From positions 1 to 6,932 of the forward strand of contig USCJ01000072.1 in NCBI GenBank assembly GCA_900553215.1: a stretch of 6,932 bases of DNA, given 5' to 3'. Below are positions 1 through 6,152 of the stretch, piece after piece. Position 1 is the first letter of the stretch, and each line of letters begins with the position of its first letter. A program made the position numbers and the translations under genes. The notes beneath the pieces were generated by a model. It searched no databases. It had not been told where the DNA came from and saw only the letters and a program-made list of their open reading frames with translations. The DNA is from an uncultured Collinsella sp. GTDB taxonomy: Bacteria; Actinomycetota; Coriobacteriia; Coriobacteriales; Coriobacteriaceae.

Positions 1-65
1 CCCGCCGTGAGCACGATGCCCGCAAACGGGGCGCCGTTCACACGTCCATCCACAACGCAACCCAT
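1..65 (-). CDS. hycI: Probable HycI-type [NiFe]-hydrogenase maturation protease, N-terminal 21 codons only
   Basis: The gene runs off the low-coordinate edge and only 21 residues are visible (MGCVVDGRVNG... ending in GIVLTAG). The ATG overlaps the TAA stop of hycH by one base (TAATG), and a GGAAGG Shine-Dalgarno lies 8 bases upstream at 74-79, so the start is credible. In HycI/HyaD-type endopeptidases the first strand is a hydrophobic run ending in G-N, which then leads to the GDDGxG nickel-sensing motif. The segment IVLTAG fits that first strand, but the diagnostic motif lies outside the window. Known HycI cleaves the C-terminal tail of the hydrogenase large subunit after nickel insertion, which matches the location directly behind hycH. 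The visible N-terminus is about 15 residues longer before this strand than in E. coli HycI. The assignment rests mostly on context. Confidence 0.6.
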   Translation of the reverse strand, partial: MGCVVDGRVNGAPFAGIVLTA

Positions 66-646
66 TACTGCAACCTTCCCGTCAGATACACGCCCGACAC
101 ATCGCGCACGCGCTCAACCAGATCGCGGAACTTCATCAGAAACGCGACCTGCTGGGCATGCAGGCCAAAGTCGTCGTCGAACACCGAGATGCCGGCCTTG
201 GCCGACCCGCGAAAACCGCGCTCGTCGAGCAGCGCATCGCAGGCCTCGAGCAGCGACGGCACCGCCGCCTTGTCGAGCTGGCACTCGCCAAAGGAGCGGA
301 TGGCCTCAAACTTGGTTTTGGCCTCCCCCTCCGGCAGCGCGTCGATAAGCGCATAGAACACATCCACCGGCACCGACAGGCGCGGCTCAAAGCAGTCGAG
401 CACGCCGGTGTGGTGGCCCACGGCGAGCGTGTAGTACAGCACGTCGCAGGCCTCCTGGGGAACGTCTTCCTCGGTCTCCACAAACTTACGCGTGAGCTCG
501 TAAAAGACCACCTGGTCGGGCGCATGGCCCAGGCAGGGGTCGGCGACGCCCTCGGCGGCCTCGTCGCTTGCGCGCGAGGCATCGCCAAAAGAGCCGCCGA
601 GCATGCCGGGGCCCGCAAAGTAACCAGAACGGTCCGTGAGCTCCAT
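65..646 (-). CDS. hycH: Formate hydrogenlyase / hydrogenase-4 maturation protein HycH (HyfJ family), with N-terminal extension
   Basis: A 193-residue soluble protein. From about residue 45 it follows the HycH pattern: VVFYELTRKFVE, then LYYTLAVGHHTGVLDCFE, then a segment like KFEAIRSFGEC, closely parallel to E. coli HycH (VVFSQLSRKF; VVYYSLAIGHHLGVIDCLE). HycH is needed for maturation of the large subunit of hydrogenase 3; the E. coli hyf operon carries a relative, HyfJ. The start at 646 is well supported: GGAGG at 654-658 sits 7 bases upstream, and the ATG directly follows the TAG of hyfI with no gap. E. coli HycH is about 136 residues. The extra length here is a roughly 44-residue N-terminal extension rich in Gly, Ala and Asp, plus an insertion near residues 140-160. 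No transmembrane segment or catalytic motif is visible. The reading frame is intact. Confidence 0.88.
   Translation of the reverse strand: MELTDRSGYFAGPGMLGGSFGDASRASDEAAEGVADPCLGHAPDQVVFYELTRKFVETEEDVPQEACDVLYYTLAVGHHTGVLDCFEPRLSVPVDVFYALIDALPEGEAKTKFEAIRSFGECQLDKAAVPSLLEACDALLDERGFRGSAKAGISVFDDDFGLHAQQVAFLMKFRDLVERVRDVSGVYLTGRLQ
74..79 (-). promoter_or_regulatory. Shine-Dalgarno of hycI
   Basis: GGAAGG on the minus strand lies inside the last codons of hycH, 8 bases before the ATG at 65-63. It supports calling a new gene at the very edge of the window even though only 21 codons of it are present. Confidence 0.6.
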
Positions 647-1429
647 CTAGCGACCTCCGGCCAGCACCAGATCCTGCAGCGCCGAGTACACCTCGACGCG
701 GCGCGGATCGTCCTGCTTGTCGATGAGCAGCACCATGGCACCGCGGATATCGCCCTTGGGCGCGCCCTCGAGCGTATCCATAAACTCGTTGGCCAGGTCG
801 CGGCCGTAACGGTAGCCGCTCATGGCGCGAGCCTCGCGCTCGATGGCAACGCGCAGTTTGTACGGCACGCCGGGGTGCAGGATATCGGCCTGCTCGCCGG
901 CGGCCTCCACCGTGGTCTCGGCATGGAGCTTTTGGTCCAGCAGACCGAGCGCCATGGCAAAGCCGTAGATGGTCTGCGCGGGGCTGGGCGGGCAGCCGGG
1001 GGTGTAGACATCGACCGGCAGAATCTTGTCCGTGCCGCCCCAGACGCAGTAGTTGTCGTAGAAGATGCCGCCGGTGCAGCCGCACGCGCCATAGGACACC
1101 ACGATCTTGGGATCGGGCGCGGCCTCAAAGGCGCGCAGGGCCGGCATGCGCATGGCGCGCGTCACGGCGCCGGTGTACAGCAGCACATCGGCGTGACGGG
1201 GCGAAGGCACGACCTTGATGCCAAAGCGCTCGACGTCGAAGACGGGCGTGATGGAACCGAAGATCTCGATCTCGCAGCCGTTGCAGCCGCCGCAGTCAAC
1301 ACGGTAGACGTACACCGAGCGCTTGATCTTCTTAAGAAGGGTCGCCTTGGCCTTCTCGATGCTCTCGTCGAGCTCGATCTTGGTCGGGCGGTACTGGAGC
1401 CGCTCGGGCAAAAGCGTGGGTTCGGCCAT
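647..1429 (-). CDS. hyfI: Hydrogenase-4 / formate hydrogenlyase small subunit (HyfI/HycG, NuoB-like)
   Basis: A 260-residue protein (about 252-255 in E. coli HyfI/HycG) carrying the [4Fe-4S] cluster that hands electrons to the NiFe site in HyfG. The N-terminal ~38 residues are a charged leader without a twin-arginine signal, as expected for a cytoplasm-facing group 4 enzyme. The cluster motif reads DCGGCNGCEIE (C46, C49, C52), followed by SYGACGC (C116) and TPGCPPSP (C146). By analogy with NiFe small subunits the likely ligands are C49, C52, C116 and C146. The stretch from FGIKVVPSPRHADVLLYTG to the PGCPP motif is almost identical in pattern to HycG. The start has GGAGG at 1437-1441, 7 bases upstream, and lies 2 bases after the hyfH stop. 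The frame is intact. It could be called NuoB by a generic search, but the partner HyfG has Ni-binding cysteines, which makes it a hydrogenase subunit. Confidence 0.93.
   Translation of the reverse strand: MAEPTLLPERLQYRPTKIELDESIEKAKATLLKKIKRSVYVYRVDCGGCNGCEIEIFGSITPVFDVERFGIKVVPSPRHADVLLYTGAVTRAMRMPALRAFEAAPDPKIVVSYGACGCTGGIFYDNYCVWGGTDKILPVDVYTPGCPPSPAQTIYGFAMALGLLDQKLHAETTVEAAGEQADILHPGVPYKLRVAIEREARAMSGYRYGRDLANEFMDTLEGAPKGDIRGAMVLLIDKQDDPRRVEVYSALQDLVLAGGR
654..658 (-). promoter_or_regulatory. Shine-Dalgarno of hycH
   Basis: GGAGG on the minus strand, 7 bases before the ATG at 646-644 and within the last codons of hyfI. It fixes the hycH start upstream of the conserved core, so the unusual 44-residue extension is probably translated. 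Confidence 0.7.
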
Positions 1430-1431
1430 GG

Positions 1432-1980
1432 TTACTCCTCCTTCGTTTCAAAATCCATGATGATGCCCTCGACCGGTGCAGGTCCAGCGGGGATCTCGGG
1501 CGCATCGGGGTTGAGCTCGCGGTCGACATACTCCGGGTTCACGCCGTGGCCGCCCAGATACTCCATGCCGGGGCCCTGGGGCTCACCGGACGCAAGCGTC
1601 TCGTTGGCAGCCATGCCGCGCGCGTTACCGGTCTTTACGGCCGAGGCGGCGCGCAGGGCGTCAAGCTCACGCTTGCACTCCTGGCACATACCGACAGTAC
1701 GGGCGGCCTGGATGGCCTCCATGCCGCCGGCCTTTTGCAGCAGGCGCTTGGCGTAGTCGATCTCCTTGTGCGGGGCAAACGGCTTACCGCAACGCGAGCA
1801 GTGCTCGAGCGTATAGACGCTCTTGCTGGTGAGGTCGTCCTTGCTCATGACGGCCAGCTCAAACTCCTCGGTGAGCTTGATGGCCTCCATGGGGCAGGCT
1901 TCCTCGCAGCGGCCGCAGAAGATGCAGCGACCGTAGTCGATCGACCAGGTGATGGTATCGGCCGCAAGGTCGGTGTCCAT
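1432..1980 (-). pseudogene. hyfH: HyfH/HycF polyferredoxin, C-terminal part after a frameshift
   Basis: This 182-codon stretch is the main part of HyfH, the iron-sulfur subunit linking the electron donor to the hydrogenase small subunit. It contains a complete second [4Fe-4S] motif, CIFCGRCEEACP (C75, C78, C81, C85 when numbered on the repaired protein), followed by LTEEFELAV, closely like E. coli HycF. A further CxxC...CxxC set follows (HCSRCGKPFAP and GMCQECKREL), also present in HycF and plausibly a metal site. The ATG at 1980 aligns to an internal position of HycF (MDTDLAADTITW matching VETDLATGELAW) and has no Shine-Dalgarno, so it is not a natural start. The true start is at 2144 in another frame. 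After the last cysteines about 80 residues remain, versus about 25 in E. coli: an acidic, Pro/Gly-rich tail. The repaired gene would encode 238 residues against about 180 in E. coli. Confidence 0.85.
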
Positions 1981-2144
1981 GCGAATGGCATCGGCCGGGC
2001 CACGCCGCAGGCACCGCAGGCGATGCAGAGCTCCGCGTTGTGCTCGGGCTTGCCGCGCATGTCCTTGTTGGTGGGAAACGGCGCAAACGGGTACTTGACC
2101 GTCGCGTCACCGGCCTTGGCGTTGACCTTCCAAAGCTTCAGCAT
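1845..2144 (-). pseudogene. hyfH: HyfH/HycF polyferredoxin, N-terminal part with frameshifted tail
   Basis: The natural start of hyfH is the ATG at 2144-2142, with GAGGAGG at 2154-2160 and one base after the TAG of hyfG. The translation begins MLKLWKVNAKAGDATVKYPF and continues through DMRGKPEHNAELCIACGACGVA, matching the HycF N-terminus (FRGKPEQNPQQCIGCAACVNAC). Three of the four cysteines of the first [4Fe-4S] motif are present (C40, C43, C46). After GCC at 2000-1998 the frame is lost: the fourth cysteine and its proline are replaced by RPMPFAW and nonsense residues up to a stop at 1845. Adding four bases (TGCC) at 1998/1997 restores CIACGACGVACPADAIRM and joins this part to the 1432-1980 part. 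As read, the product would be a 99-residue peptide with an incomplete cluster site. Confidence 0.82.
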
Positions 2145-2145
2145 A

Positions 2146-3243
2146 CTAGAGCGCCTCCTCATCGAGCGGAGCGGCCATGGTGCCCTCGCCCGCAAGCGGC
2201 GACTTGTCGCGCCAGACGTTCTCGAACTGCTCCTTGTCGAGCACGTGGTCGCGCTTGGCGGCGACATCGGTCACCGTCACGCGATCGGTGCAGGAGTAGC
2301 ACGGGTCGAGCGAGCCGACGATCAGCGCCGCGTCGCCCACGGTGTTGCCGCGGAACATGTAGCGCAGGACCGGCCAGTTGCTGTACGTGGCGGCCTTGGC
2401 GCGCCAGCGGTAGCACTTCTGGTTGTTGCCGAGCATCGCCCAGTGCACGTCCTCGCCGCGCGGCGCCTCGGTGGCGCCGATGGCGTACTTGTGCGGGGTG
2501 TACTCCCAATCCGTGGTGAGGATGGGGCCCGACGGGCAGTTCTCGAGCATGGTCTCGATCATGTCGATCGAATCGTAGACCTCCTGGATGCGAACGGCGG
2601 TACGGCCGAAGGCATCGCAGGTGTCGGCCGTGGCGGCGTGCATCTTTTGGACGTCCGGATCGGCGTAGCCGTCGAAGGGATGGTCAAAGCGCACGTCGCG
2701 GGCATAGCCCGAGCCACGCATGAGCGGGCCGACCGGCGAGAAGTCGCGTGCGATCTTGCGGTCCAAGATGCCAATGCCACTCGTGCGCTCAATAAAGTTG
2801 GGCGTGGAGAGCAAGACGTCGACGAGTTCCTGAACCTCGGAGCGCAGCTGGTGGATGGTCGTGAGCGTGGAAAGCTTCTGCTCGGCCAAAATGTCGCGGC
2901 GCACGCCGCCGATCACGTTGAGGCCGTAGGTCTTGCGGTGACCGGAGAGCTTCTCGGCCAGGTCCATGGACTTCTCGCGGACGCGGAAGAACTGCTGGAA
3001 GCCGGAGTCGAAGCCCGTGTAGTGCGACGCCAGACCAATGTTGAGCAGATGCGAGTGCAGGCGCTCGACCTCGAGCATGATAGCGCGGATGTACTGGGCG
3101 CGCGGCGGGACATGGATGCCTTGGGCGCGCTCGACGGCCTCGGCATAGGCCACCGAGTGGGCGCAGCCGCAAATACCGCAGATACGGTCGGCGAGGAACG
3201 TCACGGCGTCATAGTTCAGGCGCGTCTCGGCGACCTTCTCCAT
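2146..3243 (-). pseudogene. hyfG: HyfG/HycE [NiFe]-hydrogenase large subunit, catalytic domain (C-terminal part of a frameshifted gene)
   Basis: This part encodes the NiFe active-site domain that reduces protons to H2. Both nickel-binding motifs are present: RICGICGCAHS near the N-terminus and DPCYSCTDR near the C-terminus, which separate it from the NuoD subunit of complex I. The body (RAIMLEVERLHSHLLN, TGFDSGFQQFFRVRE, EVQELVDVLLSTPN, EAPRGEDVHWAM) follows E. coli HycE closely. The ATG at 3243 lies inside the conserved segment YRLFYVHRGMEK. The same frame can be read upstream from about 3282 (VDADYRLFYVHRG), and there is no Shine-Dalgarno, so 3243 is not a natural start. After the arginine of DPCYSCTDR comes a 44-residue tail (VTVTDV...), the part HycI would remove; E. 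coli HycE has 32. The catalytic residues are intact; only the link to the N-terminal domain is broken. Confidence 0.92.
2154..2160 (-). promoter_or_regulatory. Shine-Dalgarno of hyfH
   Basis: GAGGAGG on the minus strand, 9 bases before the ATG at 2144 and within the last codons of hyfG. It identifies 2144 as the real hyfH start, which would be missed if the gene were called from its intact C-terminal frame alone. Confidence 0.75.
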
Positions 3244-3914
3244 GCCGCGGTGTACGTAGAACAGGCGGTAGTCGGCGTCGACGTCTCGCCCTCAACGAAC
3301 AGGCGGAAGTGGCCGGGCTCGTCGGAGGTAATGTGCAACGGGCCCATGGGGACGAGCGTGGTCTCCTTGCCCTTGGTGTCGGCCAGGAATTCGTAGTTTT
3401 CCATGTCGCTCGCGGGGGCGGGGCGGAAACGGTAATCCATCGAATCCTTGCGCAACGGGTACAGCCCGCTGGGCCAATCGTCGGGAAGCACCAGGCGACG
3501 GCGGTCGGGCAGACCCTCGGGAATCAGGCCGAACATATCGCGCAGCTCGCGCTCGCCCCACACGCAGGCGGGGACAAACGGGGTCACGCTCGGGAACGTC
3601 ATCTTGGCGGGGTCGACCTCGGCACGGACGGTCACCCAGCCGGGGTCCTCGCCCTCCATGGAGATGACGTAGTACACGGCGTAACGGCCGCATAGGCTGC
3701 GCTCGTCGTTGCCGACAATCACGGGAATCCAGCCGTAGCGCTCGTAGTACAGGTAGTGGACGGCCTCGGGCAGACGGTCCAGCTTGACGGTGATCGTCAG
3801 CTGGTCCTCGCACTGCCATTCGACCTTCTCGATAGCGCCCGGCACTGCGGCGCGCAGGGCCTCGACGTGGCTTTCGCAACGACGAGCGTAGTCCTTCTTT
3901 TCAGGTTCTGCCAT
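3216..3914 (-). pseudogene. hyfG: HyfG/HycE large subunit, N-terminal NuoC-like domain (frameshifted at its end)
   Basis: The first 210 residues form the NuoC (30 kDa)-like domain fused to the catalytic domain in HycE/HyfG. The signature is clear: VWGERELRDMFGLIPEG, then DRRRLVLPDDW and YPLRKDSMDY. The start at 3914 has GAGGTG at 3925-3930, 10 bases upstream. Native sequence runs to RLFVEGE (E210, codon 3287-3285). The next 22 residues (TSTPTTACSTYTAAW...) are out-of-frame readings of the conserved DADYRLFYVHRG segment and end in a stop at 3216, overlapping the catalytic part by 28 bases. Repairing the break gives one protein of about 589-590 residues, compared with about 570 in E. coli HycE/HyfG, so a single fused gene is the natural form, not two subunits. 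The domain docks the catalytic domain to the rest of the peripheral arm. Confidence 0.88.
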
Positions 3915-3918
3915 GGTG

Positions 3919-5484
3919 CTAATTCACCTCGCTTGTCTTGGTCTGGGAACTGAACACCATGCGGTAGAGAGGAGCCTCGTGGAGCTCTTCGACGCTCTGG
4001 TTCAAAACGACGGACGTTGCATCCTCGACGCCGCTCGTGATGGCGACCGGGGTGGCGATACCGAACCACATGACCACGATCGCGAGGGCGATCTCGGGGA
4101 TGATCATAAGGGCGGGCACCTCGTGGCGCTTCATGCCCTCGGGCGCCTTGCCGAAGATGGACTTGAGCGCGATGCCGGTAAGGGCAAAGTACACGCCGGT
4201 GAGGCCAATGGCCACGAGCACGACCACCCAGATGGGACCGGACTGGATGCCGGCCACAAAGGTGAGGAACTCGGAGATGAACAGGGCGAACGGCGGGAAG
4301 GCGGCGAGCGCGAGCAGGGCGATGATGGTGAGCGCTGCCGTGACGGGAGCGATCTCGACGACGCCCTTGATCTTGTTCAGGTCGCGGGTGTGGTAGATGT
4401 GCTGGATGTTACCGGCCATGCAGAAGGCGAGCGCCTTCGTGAAACCGTGGAAGATGCAGTGCAGCAGGCAGGCGGCGATACCGAGCGGACCACCGATACC
4501 CAGGCACAGCGCGACCACGCCGACGTTGTCGACGGAGGAGTACGCGAAGCGGCGCTTGATATCGTCCTGCTTAAAGATGCACAGGGCGGCCACCAGGATG
4601 GACAGCGTGCCCAGGATGAGCAGGAGCGTACGCGGATAGGTGTCGCCCACCGTGATGATGGACAGGGAGTAGAAGCGGATGATCACCAGCATGGCGCACT
4701 TGAGCAGCACGCCCGAGAGCAGCGCGGAGACCGGGCTCGGAGCCTGGGAGTGCGCGTCGGGCAGCCAAGTGTGCATGGGGAACAGGCCCGCCTTGGTGCC
4801 GAAGCCGATGACGATGAACGCGAACGCGAGGCGCACGAGCATCGGGTCGAACTGGTCGGCGTAGGGCATGATGGAGGTGAGGAAGGCTGCCTCATGCGCG
4901 TTGGGCATGATATCGGCGGCGTTCGCGTAGATGAGCAGCGTGCCGAACAGGCCGAAGGCCACGCCGGCGGTGCAGACCATCGCGTACTTCCAAGACGCCT
5001 CGAGCGCCTGCTTGTTCTTGTAGATGCCCACGAGGAACACGGTCGACAGCGTGGTGGCCTCGACCGCCGCCCAGGTGAGGATGATGTTGTTGGACAGGCA
5101 GGCGAGCAGCATCGTGAAAACGAACAGGCTAAACAGCGCGTAGTACTGCTTGGTGCGCTCGGCCGGCATGGTCTTCTCCTTGATATCGATCTTGATATAG
5201 GAGATGGAGTACACGCCGGTGATGAACCCGATGATGCCTACCAGAAGGACGAAGATCGACGAGAGCGAATCGAGATGGAGCCACAGGCCCAAAGCGTCGA
5301 TATTCTGCCCGCTCGAGAGCATGGTTCCCGCGGTGACGACCGAAAGGACGAGGGTCGCCGCGACGGAGATGGTGTTGAGCCCCGCAAAGACGCTGTAGGA
5401 CGTCGTCTTGGGGAGCGCAGCCATAATCAGGGAGAACACGAGGGGACAAGCGAGCAGGGCGACCGTCAGCATTGAAACATCCAT
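3919..5484 (-). CDS. hyfF: Hydrogenase-4 membrane subunit HyfF (antiporter-like, NuoL/M/N family)
   Basis: A 521-residue polytopic membrane protein (526 in E. coli HyfF), with about 14 hydrophobic segments. It belongs to the proton-conducting subunit family shared with complex I and Mrp antiporters. Expected charged residues lie in the membrane: E142 (LTWAAVEATT), K231 in GTKAGLFPMHTWLPDAH, K262 (GVLLKCAML), H346/K350 (HCIFHGFTKALAF) and E405 (FISEFLTF). The loop motif LPDAHSQAPSPVSALLSG is the family signature. The start at 5484 has AAGGGG at 5491-5496 and lies 3 bases after the hyfE stop. The gene ends 4 bases before the hyfG start. HyfF is expected to sit at the membrane arm and couple hydrogen evolution to ion movement; which ion cannot be told from the sequence. 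The frame is intact. Confidence 0.92.
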   Translation of the reverse strand: MDVSMLTVALLACPLVFSLIMAALPKTTSYSVFAGLNTISVAATLVLSVVTAGTMLSSGQNIDALGLWLHLDSLSSIFVLLVGIIGFITGVYSISYIKIDIKEKTMPAERTKQYYALFSLFVFTMLLACLSNNIILTWAAVEATTLSTVFLVGIYKNKQALEASWKYAMVCTAGVAFGLFGTLLIYANAADIMPNAHEAAFLTSIMPYADQFDPMLVRLAFAFIVIGFGTKAGLFPMHTWLPDAHSQAPSPVSALLSGVLLKCAMLVIIRFYSLSIITVGDTYPRTLLLILGTLSILVAALCIFKQDDIKRRFAYSSVDNVGVVALCLGIGGPLGIAACLLHCIFHGFTKALAFCMAGNIQHIYHTRDLNKIKGVVEIAPVTAALTIIALLALAAFPPFALFISEFLTFVAGIQSGPIWVVVLVAIGLTGVYFALTGIALKSIFGKAPEGMKRHEVPALMIIPEIALAIVVMWFGIATPVAITSGVEDATSVVLNQSVEELHEAPLYRMVFSSQTKTSEVN

Positions 5485-5487
5485 GGC

Positions 5488-6141
5488 CTACCCCTTCAAT
5501 TCGGTCAGGTCGTGGGAGTCGAGCGACTTGGTGTCGTTCCAGATCCTCACGACGACGGCGGACATGATGATGACGGCGAAAATGGCGTCGGTGGCGATGC
5601 CGATCTCGATGATCTCGGGGGCCGTGGGCGCGAGCAGGGCGAGCGTCACGTGGCTACCGTTCTCCATAAGGCAGTACCCGAAGATTTGCTTGAGGATGTT
5701 GCGCTGGGAGATGATGCACGTGAGGCCGACGAAGAAGTGCGCGAAGCTGATGGCGAGGGCCGGAGTAGCCACCTCAGCGGTGGGCAGGCTCAGGCGCGTG
5801 ACCACCGCGAAGCAGATGGCCACCTCCAGACCGGTGAGGATGATGGTCCAGGCCGGCTTGACGGAGGAGGTCAGCGTGCTATCGGCAGGCGAACCCATCT
5901 TTTTGTAGGCACGGTTGAGAATGAACGGAACGAGGATCACCTTGGTGACGAAGGCCGACGCGGCCCACATGAGAAGCTCGGTGGCACCGGTGGTGAGGCC
6001 CAGGGTGAGCAGCACGCCCACCAGGACAACCGACTGGATCGCGTACCACTTGATGGCGGACGGGATGGTCTTCGAGACGACCACCATGGTGGAGGTCACG
6101 ATCAGAAGACCGCCCAGGATATTGACTAACGAATAACCCAT
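5488..6141 (-). CDS. hyfE: Hydrogenase-4 membrane subunit HyfE (NuoK-like)
   Basis: A 217-residue integral membrane protein (216 in E. coli HyfE) with about six or seven hydrophobic segments. The second half contains a NuoK-like region: SQRNILKQIFGYCLMENG (membrane glutamate E160) followed by LLAPTAPEIIEIG. Another glutamate, E106 (GLEVAICF), is also in a hydrophobic segment. A positively charged loop, LNRAYKKMGSP, separates the halves. HyfE occurs in hydrogenase-4 type complexes but not in the simpler E. coli hydrogenase 3, so its presence marks the larger membrane arm. The start is firmly set by GGAGG at 6148-6152, 6 bases upstream. That site overlaps the TAG stop of the repaired hyfD frame (TAGGAGG), so the two genes are tightly coupled. 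The frame is intact and the codon use is like its neighbours. Confidence 0.92.
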   Translation of the reverse strand: MGYSLVNILGGLLIVTSTMVVVSKTIPSAIKWYAIQSVVLVGVLLTLGLTTGATELLMWAASAFVTKVILVPFILNRAYKKMGSPADSTLTSSVKPAWTIILTGLEVAICFAVVTRLSLPTAEVATPALAISFAHFFVGLTCIISQRNILKQIFGYCLMENGSHVTLALLAPTAPEIIEIGIATDAIFAVIIMSAVVVRIWNDTKSLDSHDLTELKG

Positions 6142-6147
6142 GTCCTA

Positions 6148-6152
6148 CCTCC
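6148..6152 (-). promoter_or_regulatory. Shine-Dalgarno of hyfE, overlapping the natural hyfD stop
   Basis: GGAGG on the minus strand, 6 bases before the ATG at 6141. Its first base is the last base of a TAG at 6154-6152, which is the stop of the repaired hyfD frame. This overlap supports 6152 as the ancestral end of hyfD, because stop/start coupling of this kind recurs throughout the operon. Confidence 0.75.

Noticed and set aside
3200..3300. Programmed ribosomal frameshifting as the reason hyfG is in two frames
   Set aside because: No slippery heptamer is seen at GGCGAGACGTCGAC, and known HycE/HyfG proteins are encoded in one frame. A simple indel explains it better.
1546..3396. 616-codon open frame on the plus strand, antisense to hyfI-hyfH-hyfG, and similar long frames at 158-1756 and 3913-5475
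   Set aside because: They lie opposite well-recognised hydrogenase genes, show no family motif, and are His/Arg/Gly/Asp-rich in the way antisense of GC-biased codons is. No convincing ribosome site was seen. They are byproducts of codon bias.
647..3914. Reading the NuoB/NuoC/NuoD-like proteins as part of respiratory complex I
   Set aside because: The large subunit keeps both nickel-binding CxxC motifs (CGIC and DPCYSC), the NuoC and NuoD domains belong to one repaired gene, and hyfE/hyfF and hycH flank it. Complex I would lack these.
4264..5660. Recurrent short string like GCGAGCAGGGCGA in hyfF and hyfE as a DNA repeat family
   Set aside because: The copies encode Ala/Leu-rich membrane helices with the same preferred codons, and their spacing is irregular. 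Coding composition accounts for them.
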